Counted from the first letter of the stretch, positions 7,310 to 15,821 are shown. The stretch is 64,000 nt of DNA from Microbacterium karelineae (GCF_009745985.1 NZ_WFIX01000191.1:186001-250000), one strand, 5' to 3'. The notes: a model not told the origin generated them from the sequence alone. Numbers and translations: made by a program.

Positions 7310-8833
7310 CTACGGCATAACAAAGTTGTTCATGGCGTTGGTCTCGCGGATCGCAGAATCGAACTCCTGCTCGGAGACTGATCCGAGAAGTTCGAGCGGC
7401 GATTGGTCGGAGCCGGCTGCGTTCTTCGGCAGACGAGGTTGCGGGGTCTGCCACCAGTCCAGCAGTGCCGCCGCGACGAGCGTCGGCTGCGCGTCGCCGC
7501 AGGCCGTGACGAACGCCTTGTTGATCTCCGCGAGTGCGTCGATGATCTTCCCATCGCGGAACTGGAACGCCGGGTAGTGCTTCATCCCGCTGAGCTCGAC
7601 CTCGATCACGACCTGGTAGCGCAGGTAGGTTCGAAGAAGGGACTTCTGGGCCCCGCGCTTGGCTGCCGCCAGCTGCTCGGACGTTCGCGGCTCGGCTTTA
7701 GGCGTCGGCTCCGCACTGGTGAGCACAGCACGCGTCTGCGGCGCGGTCAGGAGCTCCGTGCGATCGAGCAGGCTCGCGGCGCGCATTGGCGATGGGTCGA
7801 GTGCGAAGCCTCGGTCCCAGACGGGGCTGCTCCTCCAGTCGTCGGGGAACCCGAGTTGGCCCACTCCGAACCCAATCTTCTGCGACCTGGCTTCGACGAA
7901 TTCGGCCAGGTCTACGACATCGGCCCGTTCCGGGGCGATGCTCAGGAGGAGGTGGCGCATGATCAGCAGCACGCCGTAGAGCTTGTTGTTCACGCCTTCG
8001 CCGGCGAGCGGGGCGAGGAGGTCATCGCCGTCCGCGCGGGCCTGCCCGGGGGCGTCGATCACCACGTCGAACGTGCGGTTCCACAGGCGGCCGTAGTGCG
8101 CGCAGATGTTCCGCGCGTGCCTGAGGCTATTGAGCCAGTTACTCAGAGCGCCGCGGTCGGCGCGGCCGTCTGCGTTGCGGATCTGGAACCGCGCAGCGAG
8201 GACCTCCTGGTCGCCCTGGGGCATCAGGTCGAAGAGACTGCTGAGCAGACCGAAGGACATCACCTCGGTCGCCACCCAGATAGGCAGGTGCGGACCGTAC
8301 TTCTCGCGGAAGTGCAGGACGAAGTCGCCCCGCGCCCGCTTCTCGTGGACGTCGTATTCGGCGAGCCAATCCCCGTAGGCGGACGTGGGTTCGACCGGGG
8401 CTCCGGGCTCGCCCTTCCTGACTGCGCCGAGCACCTGGGGGTGCCGGTGCGCGAATCTGTCCATCCTGCCGAGCCGGTGGCCGATGAAGAACCGGAACGC
8501 CGTCTCGATCATGCTGAGCGCGTCGCCGAGGCGAGTCCGGAGCTCGTGGTCGAATTCGTACAGAGCGACCACGTTCGCCAGACTCGTTCCTGGCAGGAAC
8601 GAGTCCAGGCGGATCTCGCGTCCGTCGTCGTCGAACCGGGGCTTCGGAGGCTCGGGCCGGGCGCGGTGCAGGTGCCAGTATCCGGAGAGCCGGTAGTAGC
8701 CATAGCGCTCGAGGACGCGGGAGGCATACTCGTCAGCGCCGCAGTTCATGCCCCGCTCCCGCAGCCGGCGGATCTGCTCGGGCACCGTCAGGAACGGCTT
8801 GGCGTAGGTGCTGTCCGGGGTCGTCACGTGCAT
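7310..8833 (-). CDS. Abi_2 family (AbiD/AbiF-like) abortive infection HEPN protein
   Basis: 507 aa from ATG 8833. The N-terminal ~300 residues match the Abi_2 family: PFLTVPEQIRRLRERGM, then YGYYRLSGYW, YEFDHELR, IETAFRFFIGHRLGR, a VMSFGLLSSL core and SLRHARNICAHYGRLWNR. The last contains R241-N-x3-H246, the HEPN R-x4-H active-site motif. Abi_2 proteins cause phage exclusion by growth arrest or RNA cleavage when triggered. A C-terminal extension of ~200 residues beyond the usual family length is unusual and unassigned. A strong hairpin at 8869-8903 lies just upstream on the same strand. Confidence 0.85.
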   Translation of the reverse strand: MHVTTPDSTYAKPFLTVPEQIRRLRERGMNCGADEYASRVLERYGYYRLSGYWHLHRARPEPPKPRFDDDGREIRLDSFLPGTSLANVVALYEFDHELRTRLGDALSMIETAFRFFIGHRLGRMDRFAHRHPQVLGAVRKGEPGAPVEPTSAYGDWLAEYDVHEKRARGDFVLHFREKYGPHLPIWVATEVMSFGLLSSLFDLMPQGDQEVLAARFQIRNADGRADRGALSNWLNSLRHARNICAHYGRLWNRTFDVVIDAPGQARADGDDLLAPLAGEGVNNKLYGVLLIMRHLLLSIAPERADVVDLAEFVEARSQKIGFGVGQLGFPDDWRSSPVWDRGFALDPSPMRAASLLDRTELLTAPQTRAVLTSAEPTPKAEPRTSEQLAAAKRGAQKSLLRTYLRYQVVIEVELSGMKHYPAFQFRDGKIIDALAEINKAFVTACGDAQPTLVAAALLDWWQTPQPRLPKNAAGSDQSPLELLGSVSEQEFDSAIRETNAMNNFVMP

Positions 8834-8868
8834 ATCATCCTCGCGACCCCGCCGCGGGTGGAAAGAGA

Positions 8869-8903
8869 ACAGGCCCGCGTCTCATCGCGAGAAGCGGACC
8901 TGT
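8869..8903 (-). promoter_or_regulatory. strong RNA hairpin between mutM copy 2 and the Abi_2 gene
   Basis: On the minus strand ACAGGTCCGC pairs with GCGGGCCTGT as ten continuous base pairs (one U-G), and the 15-nt loop contains a further TCTC/GAGA pairing. It begins 82 bp past the mutM copy 2 stop and ends 35 bp before the Abi_2 ATG, followed by the pyrimidine-rich TTCTCTTTCC. Two readings are possible: a rho-independent terminator of mutM copy 2 with a poor U-tract, or a structured leader or ncRNA of the Abi_2 gene. Structured RNAs are known next to some AbiF genes. Confidence 0.55.
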
Positions 8904-8985
8904 CGTGGTGATTCGAGCATACGGGGTCGGTGCGCACCGGTCAACACGACGCACGCGCGCGATCTCCTGGCCCTCACCGCCCCGG

Positions 8986-9828
8986 CTAGCGTTTTCGCTG
9001 ACAGCCGGGGCAGAAGTGGCTTGAGCGGTTCATGAACTTCTCCCGCGCGATGGGCGTGCCGCAGCGCGTACAGGGATGCCCGGCGAGCCCGTAGACGTTC
9101 AGACTGCGGGAGAAGTAGTATCCACTGCTGCCTGCCACGTCGACATAGAGAGAATCGAACGAGGTCCCGCCCTGCGCAAGCGCAGCGGCCATGACGGAGC
9201 GCGCAGCATCGACCACCGCCGAGATCCTCGACTTGCTCAGCGAGGACGCCGCCGTCTCACCGTGCACCTTGGCCGTCCAGAGGGCCTCGTCGGCGTAGAT
9301 GTTCCCGATGCCGGACACCAACGTCTGATCCAGCAATGCGCGTTTGATCCCGGTGCGCTTGGCCTTGATCCGCGCGACAACCGCCGCTTGATCGAACTGC
9401 GGGTCAAATGGATCCCGCGCGATATGGGCGATCGGCGACGGCAACACTTCCCCACCCTCGTCGTACATCAGATGACCGAAAGTGCGCTGGTCATCGAAGC
9501 GCAGATCATGGCCGCCATCGGTGAAGGAGAACCTCGCCCGCTCGTGCGGGGCGATCGGCACGTCGGGCGAGGTGATGAGCATCTGCCCGCTCATCCCCAG
9601 ATGCATGAGCAGGGCGTCCCGATCATCCAGGATCAGCCAGCAGTACTTCCCCCGACGCGCGGTCCCCGTGATCGTCGCGCCGAGCATCCGTGCAGCGAGA
9701 TCCTCAGTGCCAGCTACATGTCGACGCGCCGCTCGCGGATGCCGAATCACGGCCGAGGCGATCGTCCGACCACGCACGTGGTCGTCGAGCCCACGGCGCA
9801 CAACCTCGACCTCAGGCAGCTCAGGCAT
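8986..9828 (-). CDS. mutM: second complete formamidopyrimidine-DNA glycosylase (island copy)
   Basis: 280 aa starting exactly at [10 protein letters not shown], because the mature enzyme needs N-terminal Pro as nucleophile; the frame continues upstream but is not used. Present are PELPE, the RRGK lysine (K61), GNIYADE (H2TH region) and the Cys4 zinc finger CTRCG...CPGCQRKR. It removes oxidised purines (8-oxoG, FapyG) and nicks the strand. GAGGAG precedes the ATG. It is diverged from the host copy and of lower GC, and lies tail-first inside the island. It is probably functional, brought in with the island or left from an earlier insertion at the same site. Confidence 0.9.
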   Translation of the reverse strand: MPELPEVEVVRRGLDDHVRGRTIASAVIRHPRAARRHVAGTEDLAARMLGATITGTARRGKYCWLILDDRDALLMHLGMSGQMLITSPDVPIAPHERARFSFTDGGHDLRFDDQRTFGHLMYDEGGEVLPSPIAHIARDPFDPQFDQAAVVARIKAKRTGIKRALLDQTLVSGIGNIYADEALWTAKVHGETAASSLSKSRISAVVDAARSVMAAALAQGGTSFDSLYVDVAGSSGYYFSRSLNVYGLAGHPCTRCGTPIAREKFMNRSSHFCPGCQRKR

Positions 9829-9848
9829 GCTCCTCTGTCCAATCCCTC

Positions 9849-9902
9849 TCAATGCCAGTTCAGCGTGTCGGAGCGGTATGCATTGACGTACAGCGAGTCG
9901 AA
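9849..9902 (-). pseudogene. mutM: mutM scrap with second att-like core (core at 9881-9890)
   Basis: Minus strand reads FDSLYVN, the mutM sequence just before the zinc-finger tail, then diverges into an unrelated ten-residue end and TGA at 9849. The core CATTGACGTA (9881-9890) is the same position in mutM as 412-421 and 10113-10122. Two direct copies of AGCGAGTCG (9892-9900 and 9902-9910) lie beside it. It looks like a further insertion junction, leaving only ~230 bp between it and the host junction. The fragment is short, so chance similarity is possible. Confidence 0.45.
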
Positions 9903-9917
9903 GCGAGTCGCATTCGG

Positions 9918-9936
9918 ACACGCAGTTCTTGCGTGT
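9918..9936 (-). terminator. hairpin after host mutM
   Basis: ACACGCA/TGCGTGT, a perfect 7-bp stem with a 5-nt loop, lies 28 bp beyond the host mutM stop; a shifted GGACAC/GTGTCC pairing extends it. There is no clear U-tract. It is a plausible weak terminator for the rnc-mutM operon. Confidence 0.35.
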
Positions 9937-9963
9937 GTCCGGCATCCAGTCAGCGGCCGTCGA

Positions 9964-10932
9964 TCAGCGTTTTCGCTGGCAGACCGGGCATAAATAGCTG
10001 GATCGGTTCATGAAACGCTCGCGTACGATCGACGTTCCACAGCGCTTGCACGGGTACCCTGCGAACCTATGGACACTTAGATGCGGCCCGTGCATGCCCG
10101 CCTGCCCGTTGACGTTCACGTACTGCGCGTCGAAGCTCGTGCCGCCCTCGGCCAGTGCCTTGCGGAGCACGGAGCGCACCTCCGCGAGCAGCCGATTCGC
10201 GCTCCGCGTCGCCAGCGCCGAGGCGGTCGTCTCCGGATGGATCCGCGCCGCCCAGAGCGCCTCGTCGGCGTAGATGTTGCCGATGCCGCTGACGACGCCC
10301 TGGTCGAGCAGCACCCGCTTGACGGCGGATCGGCGCCGCGCGAGCTGGGCGCGGAAGGCCTCCTCCGAGAACGCGGGATCGAGCGGATCCCGCGCGATGT
10401 GCGCCGCCTGCGACGCGATGAGCGGGAGCGGGTCTCCGTAGCCGCCCGCGGCGCCGTCGGGCATCGGCACGAGCGCGTCGACCCCGAGGGATCCGAACGT
10501 GCGCTGGTCGGCGAAGACGACGGCGAGCTCGCCATGGTCGGGGTGCTCGATGGCGAGGCGGATCCGCTCATGGCGCTCGGCCGGCGTCCCCGGAGCGCGC
10601 AGGAGCATCTGCCCGCTCATCCCGAGATGCGCGACGATCGCCTCGCCCGTTCCTTCGAGCGGGAACCAGAGGAACTTCCCCCGACGCACGGCGGCGCGCA
10701 CGGTGCGGCCCGCGAGGCGCGACTCGAAGTCTGCGCCGCGAGACGCGGGTGCCGCTGCGGGCGAGGGCGCGCCGGGCGAGGTCCCGGGGCCGACGCGCCT
10801 GCCGACTGCGCCGCCGACCGCGTGCCGCGTCAGCGCGCGCTCGTCGCGCACGTCGACCCCGAGGATCCGCGCGCCGACGACGGCAGGCGCGAGGCCCGCG
10901 CGGACGACCTCGACCTCGGGGAGCTCAGGCAC
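9964..10932 (-). CDS. mutM: formamidopyrimidine-DNA glycosylase, host copy with exchanged C-terminal tail
   Basis: 322 aa from GTG 10932, with [14 protein letters not shown] (K86), GNIYADE and a Cys4 zinc finger CKRCG...CPVCQRKR. A Pro/Ala-rich insert of ~25 residues (about 41-66) makes it longer than usual. It is the chromosomal copy: the start overlaps the rnc stop by 8 bp in the conserved rpmF-rnc-mutM order. Codon use and GC drop abruptly after YVNVNG (about 10120), and the tail differs from the orphan tail at 258-402, which fits this gene better. The gene remains open, so the insertion seems to have restored its 3' end. Confidence 0.92.
   Translation of the reverse strand: MPELPEVEVVRAGLAPAVVGARILGVDVRDERALTRHAVGGAVGRRVGPGTSPGAPSPAAAPASRGADFESRLAGRTVRAAVRRGKFLWFPLEGTGEAIVAHLGMSGQMLLRAPGTPAERHERIRLAIEHPDHGELAVVFADQRTFGSLGVDALVPMPDGAAGGYGDPLPLIASQAAHIARDPLDPAFSEEAFRAQLARRRSAVKRVLLDQGVVSGIGNIYADEALWAARIHPETTASALATRSANRLLAEVRSVLRKALAEGGTSFDAQYVNVNGQAGMHGPHLSVHRFAGYPCKRCGTSIVRERFMNRSSYLCPVCQRKR
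10113..10122. other. putative attachment core inside host mutM
   Basis: CGTTCACGTA encodes the Y-V-N of YVNVNG on the mutM strand. The extended 12-mer TGACGTTCACGT (10110-10121) matches TGACATTCACGT at 409-420 at 11 of 12 positions. To the right lies high-GC host sequence, to the left the lower-GC replaced tail. Confidence 0.5.
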
Positions 10933-11629
10933 CGGCCGGCGGGTGCAGCGACCGCCAGAGGGTGAGCGCCGCCGCCATCTCGGCCTGCTTCTTGCTCGTG
11001 CCCGCGCCCGAGGCGCTGTCGTCGCCGACGGTCACGACGGCCGTGAAACGACGATCGTGATCGGGCCCCGTGCTCGTGATCTCGTACGCGGGCGGATCGA
11101 CGCCGAGCCGCGACGCCAGCTCCTGCACGCTCGTCTTCGGATCGACGGCGGCACCGTACCGCGCCGGGTCGTCGACGAGCGGCGTGATGAGCCGCAGCAC
11201 GAGGGCATCTGCCTCCGCCCTGCCCGCCGACAGGAACGTCGCGCCGAAGATGGCCTCCATGGCGTCGGCGAGGATCGAATCCTTGTCGCGCCCGCCGGTC
11301 TGCTCCTCGCCGCGGCCCAGGCGCAGGTGCGCACCGAGTCCGATCCGGCGCGCGACGTCCGCGAGCGCGAGCGTCGACACGACGCCGGCGCGACGCTTCG
11401 CGAGGTCGCCCTCGGGCACGTCCGGGAAGCGCGTGTACAGCATCGCGGTCACGGCGAGCCCGAGCACGGAGTCGCCGAGGAACTCGAGGCGCTCGTTGTG
11501 CGGGATCGCGCCGTTCTCGTAGGCGTAGGAGCGGTGCGTCAGGGCCAACGAGAGAAGCTCGGCGTCGATCTCGACGCCGAGCTTCTCGGTCAGCGACACC
11601 TGCGCGCGCTCGTCAGTGCGCAGTGTCAT
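10925..11629 (-). CDS. rnc: ribonuclease III
   Basis: 234 aa. Endonuclease domain with the signature ERLEFLGDSVLGL (near residue 44), the second acidic cluster DAMEAIFGA, and a C-terminal dsRNA-binding domain (VQELASRLG...GTSKKQAEMAAA). It processes rRNA and other double-stranded RNA as an Mg-dependent homodimer. Located 8 bp downstream of rpmF and overlapping mutM by 8 bp, it is the middle of a translationally coupled DUF177-rpmF-rnc-mutM unit. Confidence 0.96.
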   Translation of the reverse strand: MTLRTDERAQVSLTEKLGVEIDAELLSLALTHRSYAYENGAIPHNERLEFLGDSVLGLAVTAMLYTRFPDVPEGDLAKRRAGVVSTLALADVARRIGLGAHLRLGRGEEQTGGRDKDSILADAMEAIFGATFLSAGRAEADALVLRLITPLVDDPARYGAAVDPKTSVQELASRLGVDPPAYEITSTGPDHDRRFTAVVTVGDDSASGAGTSKKQAEMAAALTLWRSLHPPAGA

Positions 11630-11637
11630 CTGGGGGT

Positions 11638-11847
11638 TCAGACGTCAGCGACCTTGCGGCCCTTGTACTCCAGGAACAGCTCGGTGCCCTGCGAGTCGGT
11701 GACGACCTTGGCCTGGTGCGGGCGGCTGTAGGTGACCTTGCCGTTCTCGACGGTCTTGACGAGCGCGGGGGCCTCGGCCTTCCACTGCGAACGACGCGAG
11801 CGCGTGTTGGAGCGCGACACCCGGCGCTTCGGGGGGTTACCTGCCAT
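11638..11847 (-). CDS. rpmF: 50S ribosomal protein L32
   Basis: 69 aa, ATG at 11847, starting [22 protein letters not shown], the basic N-terminus typical of L32 in high-GC actinobacteria. The four-Cys zinc motif of many L32 proteins is absent (Cys-minus type). The gene follows DUF177 by 2 bp, the classical pairing in bacteria. The longer open frame upstream of 11847 is read-through of DUF177 sequence and not used. Confidence 0.96.
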   Translation of the reverse strand: MAGNPPKRRVSRSNTRSRRSQWKAEAPALVKTVENGKVTYSRPHQAKVVTDSQGTELFLEYKGRKVADV

Positions 11848-11849
11848 GA

Positions 11850-12404
11850 CTAGCTCTCTTCTCTGCTCTGGACGGCGCCGGACGCCGACTCGGTTTCGGT
11901 GAGTTTCTGGAGCGCCGCCCACCGCGGATCGATGGGGTCCTGCGCCACGCCGGAGGATTCGGCCAGCCGATCGCCCGTGGCGGGATCAAGACCCGGGCAA
12001 TCCGGCCGACAGACCGGCTGAAACGGAAGCGACAATACAATCGCATCTCTGACCAGAGTTTCAAGATCCACGTGGTCGTCTTGAAGCTCGAAGTCAGGGG
12101 TTTCATCCCCAGCGTACTCGAAAAGCTCCTGGAACTCGACTTCGACAGGCTGGGAGATGGCTCGCAGACAGCGGCTGCACTCCCCCTCGGCGACGGTGTC
12201 TGCGGTGCCGCTGACGAGGATCCCCTCGTGCACGGATTCGAGCCGCACGTCGAGTTCGACCGCGCGATCCTTCTCGATCGCGATGATGCCCTCACCCCAG
12301 CGTTCGGGGATCGGGATCGAGAGCTCGTGCTCGCGCATCTCGCCCGTCCTGCGGACGATGTCGCGCACAGGCAGGACGAAGGGTCCGGAGAGTCGGTTCT
12401 TCAC
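11850..12404 (-). CDS. DUF177/YceD family protein
   Basis: 184 aa from GTG 12404, chosen because the conserved N-terminus ([13 protein letters not shown]) begins right after it; GGAGGA abuts the start very closely. ATG 12338 would remove that conserved block. A CSRCL motif (about residues 76-80) and a later C-R-P-D-C give the usual Cys pairs. YceD proteins are linked to 23S rRNA/large-subunit maturation and nearly always precede rpmF, as here. Confidence 0.9.
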   Translation of the reverse strand: MKNRLSGPFVLPVRDIVRRTGEMREHELSIPIPERWGEGIIAIEKDRAVELDVRLESVHEGILVSGTADTVAEGECSRCLRAISQPVEVEFQELFEYAGDETPDFELQDDHVDLETLVRDAIVLSLPFQPVCRPDCPGLDPATGDRLAESSGVAQDPIDPRWAALQKLTETESASGAVQSREES

Positions 12405-12450
12405 TCCTCCAGCGTACGGCCCCGCGTCGGATGACGGCTGACGCGCGGAC

Positions 12451-12951
12451 TCAGAAATCGCTGGGCGTCGACGCGTCGAGATAGCGTGCGACCGCGTCCG
12501 GCACATACGGCGAGACGTCGCCGCCGAGCCCCGCGACCTGGCGCACGAGAGAGCTCGATACGACCGAGTTCGCCGGATCGGCGAGGAGGAACACCGTCTC
12601 GATCCCCGCGAGGTGGTTGTTGACGACGGCCATCGGCGTCTCATACGAGACGTCCTGCTGCGCGCGGATCCCCTTCACGAGCACCCCCGCGCCGACCTCC
12701 TGCGCATAGTCGACGAGCAGACCCACGCTCCAGCTGCCGACGACGATCTTCCCAGGCAGACCCGCGTCCGCGATCGACTGCTCGAGCAGCCGGAGGCGCA
12801 GCGCGATCGGCAGCATGCCCTCCTTGTCGGGGTTGTGCACGACGAGCACGTGGATCTCGTCGTACAGGCCCGCGGCGCGACGGATGATGTCGAGGTGGCC
12901 GAGCGTGGGCGGGTCGAAAGACCCGGGGACGACCGCGATCCGGTTGCTCAT
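12451..12951 (-). CDS. coaD: phosphopantetheine adenylyltransferase
   Basis: 166 aa. [14 protein letters not shown] at the N-terminus is the (T/H)xGH nucleotidyltransferase motif, and [10 protein letters not shown] near residue 130 corresponds to the ISSTxVR phosphate-binding motif. It transfers AMP from ATP to 4'-phosphopantetheine, the penultimate step of CoA synthesis, as a cytosolic hexamer. It sits between recG and DUF177 on the same strand, 53 bp after the recG stop. Confidence 0.96.
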   Translation of the reverse strand: MSNRIAVVPGSFDPPTLGHLDIIRRAAGLYDEIHVLVVHNPDKEGMLPIALRLRLLEQSIADAGLPGKIVVGSWSVGLLVDYAQEVGAGVLVKGIRAQQDVSYETPMAVVNNHLAGIETVFLLADPANSVVSSSLVRQVAGLGGDVSPYVPDAVARYLDASTPSDF

Positions 12952-13004
12952 GGCCTCACCCTATCGAGCGGGCCGACGCGCGTTCGCGCGGCGGATCCGC
13001 GTTC

Positions 13005-15182
13005 TCAGTTCTTCCTCAGGGCCGCGCGCTCCTCCGCGCCGAGGCGCGCGTCGAGGATCGCCGCGAGGCCCGGGTGAGCCTCGAGCGTCGGATCGCCCTC
13101 GAGGATGCTCTCGGCGAGCGTGCGCGACCTGTCGATGAGTCCGGCGTCCTTGATGACGCGGAGCAGGCGCAGCGATGAACGTGATCCCGACTGCGCGCCG
13201 CCCAGCACATCGCCCTCGCCCCGCTGCTCGAGGTCGACCTCGGCGAGGGCGAATCCGTCGAGGGTCTCGGCCACGGCCTCGACGCGCTCACGGGCGGGCG
13301 TGCCCTCGAGCGCGTCGGTGACGAGGAGGCACAGGCCGGGGACGTCGCCGCGGCCCACACGGCCGCGCAGCTGATGCAGCTGCGAGACCCCGAACCGGTC
13401 GGCGTCGAGGATGATCATGGTCGAGGCGTTCGGCACATCGACGCCGACCTCGATCACGGTCGTCGCGACGATCAGGTCGATCTCGCCGCGCGCGAACGCA
13501 CGCATGATCTGGTCCTTCTCCTCACCCGGCATGCGCCCGTGCAGCGCGCGGATCCGCAGATGCTGTGTGCTCGCCTGCCGGGACAGCATGCCCGCGACCT
13601 GCGCGACGCCGAACCGCGGCCCCGTGGACTCGGCGGCGACGTCGGCGGGCACGTCGTCGATGTCGCCCTCCTCGACGGCGGCCGCCCCCTCCGCCTCGGC
13701 ATCGATCGCCGCGCAGACGACGAACACCTGGTGTCCCTTGTCGACCTCCTCAGCCGCCCGCTCCCACACCCGGCCGAACCAGCCGGGCTTCTCGCGGATG
13801 GGAGCCACGAACGTCGAGATCCCCGCCCGCCCCGCCGGCATCGTGCGGATCGTCGACACGTCGAGGTCGCCGAAGACCGTCATCGCGACGGTGCGCGGGA
13901 TCGGCGTGGCCGTGAGCACGAGCACGTGCGGATTGCCGCCCTTCGCACGCAGCGTCTCGCGCTGCTCCACGCCGAATCGATGCTGCTCGTCGACGACGAT
14001 GAGGCCGAGATCGGCGAACGTCGTCTTGTCGCTCAGCAGCGCGTGTGTGCCGACGACGATGCGCGCCTGGCCCGAGGCGACGCGCAGCGAGGCCTTCCGG
14101 CGCTCCGCCGTCGGCATCTGGCCCGTCAGGAGGGTCGGCATGAGCTCGGCGGCGAGATCGGGGCCGAGCATCTTCGCGATCGATCGCAGGTGCTGCCCCG
14201 CGAGCACCTCGGTCGGTGCGATGAGCGCGCACTGACCGCCCGACTCGGCCGCCTGCAGCATGGCCCGCAGGGCGACGAGCGTCTTGCCCGAACCGACCTC
14301 GCCCTGCACGAGCCGGTTCATGGGCGCGCCCTCCGCGAGATCCGCCGCGATGCGCTCGCCGACGCCCACCTGATCGGGTGTGAGCGTGAACGGCAGCGCC
14401 GCATCGAAGCGCGCCAGGAGGCCGCCGTCCCTCGCGGGGCGCGGCGTCGTCGCCATCGCGCGCACGAACCACCGCTGCTGCAGCAGCGCCGTCTGCATGA
14501 CGAGCGCCTCGTGCAGGCGCAGCGTGTGGCGCGCGCGGTGGACATCGGCGTCGGAGCGCGGCCGATGGATCTTCTCGAGCGCATCGCGCGCCGTCAGCGC
14601 CTTCTGTTCGCGCCGCATGCCGTCGGTGAGGGGATCCGCCACCTCGCCGAGCCCGTCGAGCGCATCGCCGATGAGCTGCTGCAGCCGCCACGTCGGCACG
14701 GTCGAGGTCGCCGGGTAGAACGGCAGCGGGCGCTCCGCGTACTCCTCCGCGCTCTCGCGCGCCGCGAGCTCGTCTTCGAACAGCTGGTAGTCGGGGTGCG
14801 AGAACTGCAGGACCCCTCGGTACTCGCCCACCTTGCCCGAGAAGATCCCGCGCACGCCGGGCCGCAGCTCGCGCTCGCGCCACGCCTGCCCGAAGAACGT
14901 CAGGCTCATCTCGCCGACGCCGTCGCCGATGACGACCTCGAGCAGCGTGCCGCGCCTGTTGCGCATGGGCCGCGACTGCACGCTCTGCACCTCGGCCACG
15001 ATCGTGGCGGTCTGGCCGATGGGCAGGTCGAGGATCGGCGTGAGGTCGCCGCGCTTCGCGTAGCGGCGCGGATAGTGCGAGACCAGGTCGCCGACCGTCT
15101 GCATCTCGAACGCCCGCGCGAGCGACTTCGCCAGCTTCTCCCCCAGAGCCGCCGTGAGCGGGGTGTCGAGCGCGAAGGTCAT
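13005..15182 (-). CDS. recG: ATP-dependent DNA helicase RecG
   Basis: 725 aa from ATG 15182 (MTFALDTPL). The open frame reaches 15221, but that part is intergenic. Order: wedge/OB domain (~50-150), then SF2 helicase with Walker A GEVGSGKTLVAL, the DEQHRFG box and TATPIPRT, a domain 2 with GRVGRGDVPG, and a C-terminal lock helix. RecG remodels stalled replication forks and branch-migrates Holliday junctions. It is divergent from rsmD, with a 71-bp shared upstream region. Confidence 0.95.
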   Translation of the reverse strand: MTFALDTPLTAALGEKLAKSLARAFEMQTVGDLVSHYPRRYAKRGDLTPILDLPIGQTATIVAEVQSVQSRPMRNRRGTLLEVVIGDGVGEMSLTFFGQAWRERELRPGVRGIFSGKVGEYRGVLQFSHPDYQLFEDELAARESAEEYAERPLPFYPATSTVPTWRLQQLIGDALDGLGEVADPLTDGMRREQKALTARDALEKIHRPRSDADVHRARHTLRLHEALVMQTALLQQRWFVRAMATTPRPARDGGLLARFDAALPFTLTPDQVGVGERIAADLAEGAPMNRLVQGEVGSGKTLVALRAMLQAAESGGQCALIAPTEVLAGQHLRSIAKMLGPDLAAELMPTLLTGQMPTAERRKASLRVASGQARIVVGTHALLSDKTTFADLGLIVVDEQHRFGVEQRETLRAKGGNPHVLVLTATPIPRTVAMTVFGDLDVSTIRTMPAGRAGISTFVAPIREKPGWFGRVWERAAEEVDKGHQVFVVCAAIDAEAEGAAAVEEGDIDDVPADVAAESTGPRFGVAQVAGMLSRQASTQHLRIRALHGRMPGEEKDQIMRAFARGEIDLIVATTVIEVGVDVPNASTMIILDADRFGVSQLHQLRGRVGRGDVPGLCLLVTDALEGTPARERVEAVAETLDGFALAEVDLEQRGEGDVLGGAQSGSRSSLRLLRVIKDAGLIDRSRTLAESILEGDPTLEAHPGLAAILDARLGAEERAALRKN

Positions 15183-15253
15183 GCGTCGAGCATAGTTTCG
15201 ACCCCCGACACGGCAGACCATCCGCGCCGGGAGTGCGCCGTAGGCTGACAGGC

Positions 15254-15814
15254 GTGACGCGCATCATCTCGGGCCGCGCGGGCGGCCTCCGACTCGACGT
15301 GCCCCCGTCCGGCACGCGCCCGACGAGCGACCGCGTGCGCGAATCGCTCTTCGCCTCGCTCGAGACGACAGGGCTGCTCGACGGCACGACGGTCATCGAC
15401 CTGTACGCCGGGTCCGGTGCGCTCGGGCTCGAGTCGCTCAGCCGCGGCGCCGCGCGCTGCGACCTCGTCGAGAAGGGCCAGAAGGCCGCGCAGATCGCCC
15501 GCCGCAACGCCGAGCGCGTCGCGCGTGCGACGGGCACGCGCGCCGACGTGCACCATGCGCCCGTCCGCGCCTTCCTCCGGGGCGCCGCGCGCATCTACGA
15601 CGTCGCCTTCCTCGATCCGCCCTACGACATCTCGCCCGAGGCGCTCGCGGAGGATCTCGCCCAGCTGCGCCCCCTGCTCGCGGACGACGCGCTCGTCATC
15701 GTCGAGCGCGCGACCCGCTCGGGCGCGCCCGACTGGGCGCCGGCGGGTCTCCGCGGCGTCCGTGACCGCTCGTTCGGCGACACCGCGCTCTGGTGGGGCG
15801 AGCCCGCGGTCTGA
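15254..15814 (+). CDS. rsmD: 16S rRNA (guanine966-N2)-methyltransferase
   Basis: 186 aa from GTG 15254 (VTRIISGRAGG). Rossmann SAM-binding loop VIDLYAGSGALGLE and catalytic FLDPPYD are present, and RPTSDRVRESLF is the family-specific segment. It methylates G966 of 16S rRNA during 30S maturation. The nearby recG-coaD grouping is the common actinobacterial one. It converges on thiL with a 7-bp gap. Confidence 0.93.
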   Translation: MTRIISGRAGGLRLDVPPSGTRPTSDRVRESLFASLETTGLLDGTTVIDLYAGSGALGLESLSRGAARCDLVEKGQKAAQIARRNAERVARATGTRADVHHAPVRAFLRGAARIYDVAFLDPPYDISPEALAEDLAQLRPLLADDALVIVERATRSGAPDWAPAGLRGVRDRSFGDTALWWGEPAV

Positions 15815-15821
15815 TCCCGCG

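Noticed and set aside
7403-8911. 502-aa plus-strand frame antisense to the Abi_2 gene
   Set aside because: Low-complexity Val/Arg/Glu product with no motif; the Abi_2 frame has strong family blocks.
13374-15248. Long plus-strand open frame antisense to recG
   Set aside because: High-GC third-position bias opens antisense frames. The product is Arg/His/Asp-rich with no family, while recG on the other strand has all its motifs.
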